From positions 1-6,638 of the forward strand of contig JAAYXC010000271.1 in the NCBI GenBank assembly GCA_012516115.1: a DNA stretch of 6,638 nt. The letters are read 5' to 3'. This DNA comes from Bacillota bacterium (GTDB lineage: Bacteria > Bacillota > UBA4882 > JAAYXC01). The notes beneath the pieces are model-generated. The model had not been told where the DNA came from. It was given only the letters and a program-made list of their open reading frames with translations, and searched no databases. The translations under genes and the position numbers were made by a program. Position 1 is the stretch's first letter, and each line of letters opens with the position of its first letter. Shown here piece by piece: positions 1 through 5,333 of this stretch.

Positions 1-1
1 G

Positions 2-1111
2 GCCTATGTGGTGGCCATGGGCATGGACCGGGGGACCAACGAGGAGCTCGTCTTATCTTTGGGCCTCGCTGACGTCTTGCCGGCCGGCGGCACGGCGGAA
101 GGGACCCGGATGAAGCTACGCGTAATCACGGCCAGCGCGCCGAGTTTCTTCTCCGCGCTTACCTTGGCCAATAACCTTCTCGAACGGCCGTTGAATCTGA
201 CCCATCTTAAGCTCCTCGTCTTCGGCCAGGACTTAGCGAAAAAAGGAATAGGAAGGCACCTCGACGCCCTCGTTCGTTGGCGCGAGTTCCGCCGGACGGT
301 ATATACGGCCGTGGCCGAGGACAAGGCGGCCACCTTCTTGGCCGCTTTAACCGCGATAAAAGAAGAGGAGGTAGCGAAATATCTAGAGCTTGCGTTGATA
401 AACCAGGGAATTACCGGACTTGTGCCATCCTCGGCCCAATTTTTACGCTTCTATAATGACATACGAAGTAAAAGCGAATCACCCCTGGCGGTCATGGCCG
501 CGATCCGGACGAAGGGGAGCTTTTCGGCTTCGGCGGGTAAGGCGGCTACCGAGGCGGAAACTCCTTTCCGTTTCGCCGGGGCCGCCGTCTTTAAGGAAGG
601 AAAGATGGTCGGCCGCCTGGACTTGACGGAAACCATGGTCACCTCGTTCATGCGCGGGGATTTAAAGCAGGCCTTTATTACCCTGCCTTTTCCTAAAGAG
701 ACACCATATGAAATGGATCTAAGGGTAATCCCGGCCAGAAAGCCGAAACTATATGTCATGCGGGATAAAAAAGAGATACGCCTCCGGCTCATCCTCTTTC
801 TCCGCGGTGAAGTGGTCAATATCGAACGTACCCCGGGCGCAGAGGCCCCCCTTTCCCTCCCGGCGGTGAAGAAGGCCTTCCAAGAGTGGATAGAAAAAGG
901 CTGCCGGCAGGTCTTGGCCAAAGCCCAAGCTTGGCGCGCCGATTTCATCGGTTTTACCCACAAAGCCCGCTGGCTGGTGCCGGACTGGCCCGCCTGGTCG
1001 CATTGGAACTGGGAAGCCGCCTTCGCCGAAGCGCCTTTCGAGCTTAAGGTCGAAGCCAGCATCGGCCAGACGGGGCTCATCCTGGAAAAGCACAATGTCC
1101 GGGAGGAATGA
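2..1111 (+). CDS. Ger(x)C family spore germination protein, C subunit of a GerA-type receptor (5' end cut off)
   Basis: Lipoprotein-type C subunit of a gerA-family nutrient germinant receptor, which acts at the inner membrane of the dormant spore together with A and B subunits. The frame is open to the left edge, so the signal peptide, lipobox and roughly the first 25-40 residues lie outside; the GTG/ATG codons near base 8-17 are internal. About 369 residues are visible. The N-terminal domain shows the family's opening AYVVAMGMDRG and the block ERPLNLTHLKLLVFGQDLAKKGIGRHLDALVRW (written here only as the pattern R-x-L-x-L-x-H-L-K...LA-x-x-GI). The central strand pattern FAGAAVFKEGKMVGRLDL is typical. 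The C-terminal domain ends with the helix containing QAWRADFIGFTHKAR and a conserved W, then a V-x-A-x-I-x-x-T-G strand. It is the penultimate gene of its operon; the A and B genes would be to the left. Family assignment is firm; the germinant is unknown. Confidence 0.9.
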   Translation, partial: AYVVAMGMDRGTNEELVLSLGLADVLPAGGTAEGTRMKLRVITASAPSFFSALTLANNLLERPLNLTHLKLLVFGQDLAKKGIGRHLDALVRWREFRRTVYTAVAEDKAATFLAALTAIKEEEVAKYLELALINQGITGLVPSSAQFLRFYNDIRSKSESPLAVMAAIRTKGSFSASAGKAATEAETPFRFAGAAVFKEGKMVGRLDLTETMVTSFMRGDLKQAFITLPFPKETPYEMDLRVIPARKPKLYVMRDKKEIRLRLILFLRGEVVNIERTPGAEAPLSLPAVKKAFQEWIEKGCRQVLAKAQAWRADFIGFTHKARWLVPDWPAWSHWNWEAAFAEAPFELKVEASIGQTGLILEKHNVREE

Positions 1112-1278
1112 GTGTGGGCGGGTTAGGCTTTTTACTCTGGCTTTTGGCCGCCTGGCGTCTTGCGGCTTATATCCGCTGGGCATGGCAGAAGGGTTACCGA
1201 AGTGGTGCCGTGGGGGCGGCGGTTTTGGCCGTTGTTACCCTGGTGGCCATTCTTTTGGAAGAGTTTCGCCTAGTTTAA
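1108..1278 (+). CDS. Small two-transmembrane protein at the end of the ger operon (GerD-subunit-like candidate)
   Basis: A 56-codon frame opens with ATG at 1108, overlapping the Ger(x)C stop as ATGA. The SD GGAGG (1102-1106) is only one base from that ATG but seven bases from an in-frame GTG at 1114, so GTG (54 residues) is the likelier start. The product has two hydrophobic segments, about residues 5-22 (GLGFLLWLLAAWRLAAY) and 35-51 (VGAAVLAVVTLVAILL). They are separated by a positively charged loop with R, K and R, and the tail EEFRLV is short and charged. No signal-peptide cleavage site or Cys is present. Translational coupling to Ger(x)C implies a role with the germinant receptor. Small two-TM 'D' proteins encoded in or beside gerA-family operons are known in Bacillus as modulators of germination. 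The resemblance here is by size, topology and position, not by recognised sequence similarity. Confidence 0.72.
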   Translation: MSVGGLGFLLWLLAAWRLAAYIRWAWQKGYRSGAVGAAVLAVVTLVAILLEEFRLV

Positions 1279-1403
1279 AAAGGCCGCCAAAGAAGAATCC
1301 CCATGGCCGAGAAGCCTATTAAAATCGCTTTGACCACTTCTTCTCTATGGGCCAAGAGGTAGGCAAGAGGCTTCCCCCGGCCCTGGCTTAGGTAGAGGGT
1401 TGT

Positions 1404-1465
1404 CTATTTTCTTTTCAATGTAAAGGGGGATTCAAGGACAAGGCTACACATCCATTATTTCCTCC
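1404..1465 (-). other. Orphan ribosome binding site with micro-ORF (possible gene remnant)
   Basis: On the minus strand GGAGG (1465-1461) is followed at five bases by ATG (1455), giving only M-D-V-stop, and at nine bases by a second ATG (1451). The second ATG opens a 15-residue frame, MCSLVLESPFTLKRK, ending with TAG at 1404. The ribosome site is as good as those of the real genes nearby, but no long frame follows. It lies downstream of the terminator hairpin of the sugar operon, and no promoter is evident for it. It may be the start of a decayed gene, a leader-peptide relic, or chance. Confidence 0.25.
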
Positions 1466-1487
1466 AATTAAGTCTTGAACATTGAAG

Positions 1488-1522
1488 GAAGGCTAACGCG
1501 CCTGCGCGGCGCGTTAGCCTTC
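1488..1522 (-). terminator. Strong hairpin, probable terminator of the sugar-uptake operon
   Basis: A perfect 14-bp inverted repeat (G + AAGGCTAACGCGC at 1488-1501, its complement at 1509-1522) encloses a seven-base loop. It begins 26 bases after the stop codon of the sugar-binding-protein gene on the minus strand. Beyond the stem that strand reads CTTCAATGTTC, so the usual run of T is weak. It may work with Rho or by blocking RNA decay, or it may act in both directions between the convergent operons. Confidence 0.65.
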
Positions 1523-1548
1523 GAGGAGGCGTTTCGTTTAAGACCTGG

Positions 1549-3030
1549 TTATTTCTTCTTCGTCTTCTTCAACCAGGCATCGAGTTGACGTTGGGCTTCG
1601 GCGATGATCTTATCGAGGCCGGCCGCTTTGAATTTGGCGATGGCCTGCGGCAGCACGGTGTCGGGATCCACGGCGCCGGTGGTCAGCCCGGGCATGTACT
1701 CGTTCCAAACGGCGTTGCAAGCAGCGATCTCGTTCTTGACCGGCTCGAAGTCGAAGTTGAAGCCGCGGCTCTTGGCGTTGGTGGCGGTCAGGTTCCAGTT
1801 CTTATAGGCTTCCCACTTGTTCGGGTTCTCATTGTCCCAGACGTAGGTAATGTACTGGTTGCCGAAGACCCAGTTGTTGCCGACGCGGTAACCCGTGTTC
1901 TGCCTGGTCACGCCCGGCGGCATCTTGATCTGCCGAGCGTTGATCTTGACGTAGTGCTTGCCCTCGATCCCATAGAGGATGAGGTTCATCAAATACGGGT
2001 CGGTATTGAGCAGCTCCAAGAATTTCAAGGCCGTGGGGACGTTCTTGCAGGTCCTGGAGATGGCCATCATCGAACCGCAAGCGTCACGCGTCTGGACGAC
2101 CGGCGGGGTGACGGCCACGGCCTCCATCGGGAAACCGAGCGAAGCCGTGACTTCCTCGCCGACGTATGGTTTTAAGGAACCGCAGTAGGCGAAGACCTTA
2201 CCGGCCCGCCGTGGTTCGGTGAAATTGGTCATCGTCGGAGCATCGGCGGGGATGTAGCCGGCCAGGTACCATTTGCGCACGGTGCGGAAGTATTGCTTCA
2301 CTTCCGGCGTCTCGAGCTCGTTAAAGACCTTCATATCCTTGCTGTCGTTATAGAGCACCGCCGGGATGGTGTCGGAGACGATGCGGTCGAAGTCGAGCAT
2401 CTTGTAGCCGGTCTCGTTCACGGTATTCTGGAGGGGGATCATATCGGGCGCGTTTTCCTTGACCACTTTGAGCATGGACTCGATGTCTTCGAACTTCTTG
2501 ATCTTCGACATATCAAACCCATACTTCTTGGCGATATCGGCCCGGTAGACGAAGCCCCACTGGTGGGCCAGCTCTTTGTTGGCCGGGATGGCGTAGTTCC
2601 GGCCGTTGATCTGGGTGCCGTAGATGAAGCCGGAAGGTAGTTGGGCCTTCGATTTCGGCGCGTATTTGTCCCATAACGTCGTGATATCGACCAGATAGCC
2701 CTTGGCCACGGCTTCACGATAAGACGGCGTGGTCCAAGAAGCGATGAAGAAGATGTCGAACTTCTCGCCCGAGGCTAAAAGCACCGGCAGCTTCTGGGCG
2801 TAGGTCCCGAAGTCCATCTGGAACATCTTGAGGGTGGCGTTGATCTTCGGGACGAGGTACTTGTTCGCTTCGTCGATGATCAACTCGAGATCCCGCTGCG
2901 GCCCGTTGCACGGATAGTACCATTTGATCTCGTAAGGGGCCGTCTTGGCGGCGACCGTGCTTGCCGCCACCAAGGAGAAGACCAGTAACCCGAGAACCGC
3001 CAGACTTACCAGTCTTTTTTGATTAAACAT
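1549..3030 (-). CDS. Extracellular sugar-binding protein, family 1, LplA-like (ABC importer)
   Basis: Substrate-binding component of an oligosaccharide ABC importer, acting outside the membrane and delivering sugar to the two permeases encoded just upstream. The frame opens at 3036, but GGAGG (3042-3038) is one base from that ATG and seven bases from the ATG at 3030, which gives the 493-residue form MFNQKR. A signal peptide is clear: K/R at residues 5-6, a hydrophobic core about 8-23, then a likely cut after V-A-A at about residue 28. No Cys occurs there, so it lacks a lipobox, unlike most Bacillota binding proteins. Family-1 features follow: the early SGEKFDIFF block (about 87-95), the A-I-P segment near 147-149, and the LplA-type signature ALKFLELLNTDPYLMN...YGIEGKHYVK at about 334-362. 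The C-terminal part probably corresponds to DUF3502. It is the last gene of the operon, with a hairpin after it. The substrate is unknown; the linked alpha-mannosidase suggests a mannose-containing oligosaccharide. Confidence 0.92.
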   Translation of the reverse strand: MFNQKRLVSLAVLGLLVFSLVAASTVAAKTAPYEIKWYYPCNGPQRDLELIIDEANKYLVPKINATLKMFQMDFGTYAQKLPVLLASGEKFDIFFIASWTTPSYREAVAKGYLVDITTLWDKYAPKSKAQLPSGFIYGTQINGRNYAIPANKELAHQWGFVYRADIAKKYGFDMSKIKKFEDIESMLKVVKENAPDMIPLQNTVNETGYKMLDFDRIVSDTIPAVLYNDSKDMKVFNELETPEVKQYFRTVRKWYLAGYIPADAPTMTNFTEPRRAGKVFAYCGSLKPYVGEEVTASLGFPMEAVAVTPPVVQTRDACGSMMAISRTCKNVPTALKFLELLNTDPYLMNLILYGIEGKHYVKINARQIKMPPGVTRQNTGYRVGNNWVFGNQYITYVWDNENPNKWEAYKNWNLTATNAKSRGFNFDFEPVKNEIAACNAVWNEYMPGLTTGAVDPDTVLPQAIAKFKAAGLDKIIAEAQRQLDAWLKKTKKK

Positions 3031-3157
3031 GCACATTCCTCCTTTTCATTTTTATTCGTTCTGGCAGAATTTTTATTTTATTACTGTCATCCTCCGTAAA
3101 AACCACCTCCTTTTCTTTCTTTTTTATTCGGCGGCTAAAATCAGATTCTCTCCGGGA
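3031..3157 (-). promoter_or_regulatory. A/purine-rich leader of the binding-protein gene with three Shine-Dalgarno motifs
   Basis: This 127-base gap between the LplC-type permease and the binding-protein gene is much longer than the other spacers of the operon (22-24 bases). Its minus strand is rich in A and G and carries GGAGG at 3110-3106, 3095-3091 and 3042-3038; only the last is placed to start the gene. The middle one touches an ATG opening a five-codon frame (MTVIK, 3090-3073). GGAGG-rich, A-rich leaders of this sort can stabilise mRNA by binding ribosomes (the STAB-SD effect known in Bacillus) and would raise output of the binding protein over the permeases. I see no clear -35/-10 promoter. 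A short dyad TTCTGGCAGAA lies at 3059-3069. Confidence 0.45.
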
Positions 3158-4063
3158 TTAACTCTTGATGGCCCCGATGGTCAGGCCCTTGACGAAATAG
3201 CGCTGGAAGAAGGGGAAAACGACGAGAATGGGCGCGATGACGACCACGCACATGGCCATGCGCACCGTATTGGCCGGCAGGTTCGAAAGGACGTCCTCCT
3301 TGGGCAGGTTGCCCGGCGACTGCAACAAGAACTGGATGGCGTTATAAACCCGGTATAACAAAAGTTGGAGAGGGGTCTTGCGCGGGTCGTTGATTAAGAG
3401 TAGGCCGAGCCACCAGTCGTTCCAAAAACGCAAGGTACATAAGAGCCCGATCGTCGCCAGGGCCGCGCGCGCCAAAGGCGCCACCACGGAAAAGAAGAGC
3501 CGGAACTCGCCGGCCCCGTCGATCTTGGCCGCCTCGATGAGTTCCTCGGGGACGCTCGTCCGGAAGTTGGTCCGCAGGATCAAGACCCACCAGGCATCCA
3601 TTAAATAAGGGAAGATCAACCCCCAGAGTCTATCCTGCAGGTGTAATAATTGGGTGGAAACGAGATACCACGGGACGAGGCCCCCGTTGAACATGATCGT
3701 GATCACGACGAAGAAGGTGAAGAAATTGCGGTACTTAAAATCCTTGCGCGAGATGGCATAAGCGTAGAAAGACATGGTCATCAGGCTGAGGACGGTCCCG
3801 AGCAGCGTTACCTGGATGGTGATCCAATAAGCGTTAAAAAGCTGGTATCTCAAGGCGAAGAGGAACTTATAGGCTTCGAGGCTCCATTGTTTGGGGAAAA
3901 AGCTGAATCCGTAACGCAATACCGATTGCTCCCCGGAAAAAGAGACGACGATCACCAAGATTACCGGCATGATAATGACGAAGGCGATCAAGCCCAGGAC
4001 CACCGTCAGGATTAAATTGGCCAAAGGGCTGATGGCGGTCGGCCCGAACGATGCTTTTTTCAC
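3158..4063 (-). CDS. Carbohydrate ABC transporter permease, LplC/YtcP type
   Basis: Inner-membrane subunit that forms the translocation channel with the LplB-type permease. The frame can start at TTG 4072, but AGGAG (4077-4073) directly abuts that codon; the in-frame GTG at 4063 has nine-base spacing and is preferred (301 residues, the usual length). About six membrane segments are visible, at roughly residues 18-44, 82-107, 117-137, 147-167, 202-226 and 270-290 (numbered from TTG). The cytoplasmic EAA loop that docks the ATPase is intact at about 179-201: IEAAKIDGAGEF...F...V..PL. The end FFQRYFVKGLTIGAIK is characteristic of the LplC branch. It follows the LplB-type gene by 24 bases (to GTG), consistent with one transcript. 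No ATPase is encoded nearby; such systems usually share an MsmK/UgpC-type ATPase. Confidence 0.93.
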   Translation of the reverse strand: MKKASFGPTAISPLANLILTVVLGLIAFVIIMPVILVIVVSFSGEQSVLRYGFSFFPKQWSLEAYKFLFALRYQLFNAYWITIQVTLLGTVLSLMTMSFYAYAISRKDFKYRNFFTFFVVITIMFNGGLVPWYLVSTQLLHLQDRLWGLIFPYLMDAWWVLILRTNFRTSVPEELIEAAKIDGAGEFRLFFSVVAPLARAALATIGLLCTLRFWNDWWLGLLLINDPRKTPLQLLLYRVYNAIQFLLQSPGNLPKEDVLSNLPANTVRMAMCVVVIAPILVVFPFFQRYFVKGLTIGAIKS

Positions 4064-4087
4064 GTCGCGCAACTCCTTTCCGCCCTA

Positions 4088-5047
4088 TTAGAACAAAGCA
4101 TAATCCCTATTCGTTTTCCTGATCACGGTATTAGTAATGATTACCAAAGTAAAACCGACCACCGCCTGGTAGAGCCCGGCGGCCGAGGACATACCGATAT
4201 CGCCCATATAAAGGAGGGTATTGTAGACATAGGTATCGATTACGTTGGTCACCGGGTAGAGAATGCCCGTGTTCCGAGGAATATGGAAGAAGAGCCCGAA
4301 ATCCGCATAGAAGATCCTTCCTATGTTGAGGAGGGTCAAAACGGTCATAAGCGGCACCAGCTGCGGGATGGTAATGTTGGTTATCTGCTGCCATTTACTG
4401 GCGCCATCGATAATCGCCGCTTCGTAGTACTCGGGGTCGATGCTCAAGATCGCCGCCAAATAGACCACGCAGTTATAACCCGCCCATTTCCAAAGGTGCA
4501 TAAAGACGAGGATGAACGGCCATGGCCGGGGATCGTTATACCAAGAGACGGGCGGCAGGCCCAGCCGCGCCAGAATGGTTTTATTGATAAACCCCGTATC
4601 GAAACCGAGGAAGGCATAGACTAAGTAACTTGCCACCACCCAAGAGAGGAAATAAGGTAAAAACATCGCTCCCTGGTAGATACGGGCCAGCCGGGGGAAC
4701 CTCATCTCGCTTAAGGCAACGGCCAACCCCACGGCCACCACCAACCCGATGACGATAAAAGCCAGATTATAAAGGAGTGTGTTGCGGGTGATCGCATAGG
4801 CGTCGGCGGTGTTAAAAAGGAACTTGAAGTTCTTAAAGCCCACCCATTCGCTTTTAAGCAGGCTCTCGATGAAGGTATCCCCGACGAACTTGAAGTTCTT
4901 AAAGGCGATGATCACCCCGAACATGGGAAGATAGTTATTGAGGAGCAGGACGATAAATCCCGGCAACAGCATCAAGAAAAGTGCCTTGTTTTTCTTAAAC
5001 TCATGCCAAAAACCACGCTTTTGGCCCATTGGTGGGCAACCCCCCAT
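4088..5047 (-). CDS. Carbohydrate ABC transporter permease, LplB type
   Basis: Partner permease of the same sugar importer. The product (319 residues from ATG 5047, 313 from ATG 5029) has the LplB-branch opening KKNKALFLMLLPG and N-Y-L-P-M-F-G-V-I-I-A-F-K-N-F at about 21-52. It has six probable membrane segments (about 23-45, 92-113, 127-148, 177-201, 229-247, 288-310). Its EAA loop for the ATPase is YYEAAIIDGASKWQ...I..P at about 207-228. The last segment ends IRKTNRDYALF, typical of the branch. The start is uncertain: ATG 5047 has only a weak AAAAGA upstream and gives an odd MGGCPP lead. ATG 5029 has a GGGGGG ten bases upstream but sits in a small hairpin (5021-5039). It begins 22 bases after the mannosidase fragment's stop, so it is probably translated from the same mRNA. 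Confidence 0.93.
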   Translation of the reverse strand: MGGCPPMGQKRGFWHEFKKNKALFLMLLPGFIVLLLNNYLPMFGVIIAFKNFKFVGDTFIESLLKSEWVGFKNFKFLFNTADAYAITRNTLLYNLAFIVIGLVVAVGLAVALSEMRFPRLARIYQGAMFLPYFLSWVVASYLVYAFLGFDTGFINKTILARLGLPPVSWYNDPRPWPFILVFMHLWKWAGYNCVVYLAAILSIDPEYYEAAIIDGASKWQQITNITIPQLVPLMTVLTLLNIGRIFYADFGLFFHIPRNTGILYPVTNVIDTYVYNTLLYMGDIGMSSAAGLYQAVVGFTLVIITNTVIRKTNRDYALF

Positions 5048-5069
5048 TCTTTTTCGGACAAAAGGTAGA

Positions 5070-5333
5070 CTATAGCCCGTTTTCCGGCCCGATCTCCAGG
5101 CGAAAAGTCTTGATCCCGAACGCCGGGATTACGGCGCGCGCATCTTTCTCCCCTATTTCCCGGTGGAGGAGGTCCACCGGGACCAACCCGACCGGCCGCC
5201 CCCCGACCAGAACCCGGATGGTAGTCGCCGGGACGCCCAGGTATTCGTAGAGGCGTAAGTAAACGCGCCCCTCATATGGATAGAAAGCCGAGACGATGAG
5301 GTTCTCGCACGGCGATCCCGTCGCCGCCTCCAC
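5070..5333 (-). CDS. C-terminal fragment of the GH38 alpha-mannosidase, separated by a frameshift
   Basis: This reading frame holds the terminal beta-domain of the mannosidase encoded immediately upstream. It is written as an 87-codon ORF from GTG 5333, which overlaps the stop of the larger part (TAGTG). However, the frame is open back to about 5378, and the natural protein runs on as VRVVEAATGSPCENLIVSAF. The motifs NLIVSAFYPYEGRVYLRLYEYLG, the V-P-V-D-L strand and the closing I-P-A-F-G-I-K-T-F-R-L-E-I are the standard end of glycoside hydrolase family 38 (usually seen as A-x-K-x-x-E...LRLYE and F-E-I-x-T-F-R-L). There is no good SD at the right distance before GTG 5333, so it is unlikely to be an independent gene. 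Together with the upstream part it describes a one-base deletion or a sequence error. Confidence 0.8.
   Translation of the reverse strand: MEAATGSPCENLIVSAFYPYEGRVYLRLYEYLGVPATTIRVLVGGRPVGLVPVDLLHREIGEKDARAVIPAFGIKTFRLEIGPENGL

Larger units (their letters stand above)
1279..1548. other. Convergent intergenic region, no convincing gene
   Basis: This stretch separates the rightward ger genes from the leftward sugar operon. It contains the hairpin at 1488-1522 and a minus-strand orphan ribosome site with micro-ORF near 1404-1465. I found no clear terminator of the stem-plus-T-run type for the rightward ger operon. The best candidate is a weak imperfect pairing of CTCTA (near 1343) with TAGAG (near 1393), followed by a T-rich stretch at 1401-1416. 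No tRNA or known small RNA is recognisable. Confidence 0.6.

Noticed and set aside
451..1095. Long minus-strand frame opposite the Ger(x)C gene
   Set aside because: It is antisense to a firm family match, its product is low-complexity (rich in R, S, A) with no recognisable domain, and it has no ribosome site.
1303..1362. Nineteen-residue frame MAEKPIKIALTTSSLWAKR after the small ger protein
   Set aside because: It is short, with only a weak AAGAAG upstream at poor spacing and no family recognised. A remnant of a further ger gene is possible but unsupported.
1350..1373. Direct repeat GCCAAGAGG / GCAAGAGG
   Set aside because: Two imperfect copies about 12 bases apart with no further copies; probably chance.
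1343..1416. Possible rightward terminator: CTCTA/TAGAG pairing followed by a T-rich stretch
   Set aside because: The stem is broken by a large mismatch and the T run is interrupted, so it is too weak to annotate as a terminator.
1585..2175. 196-codon plus-strand frame opposite the binding-protein gene
   Set aside because: The sequence is rich in G, V, D, H and L, as expected of a mirror frame of a GC-rich coding gene, with no domain and no SD.
3059..3069. Dyad TTCTGGCAGAA as a repressor operator
   Set aside because: The arms are only five bases with no second copy nearby and no match to a known LacI-type or catabolite-repression site that I recognise.
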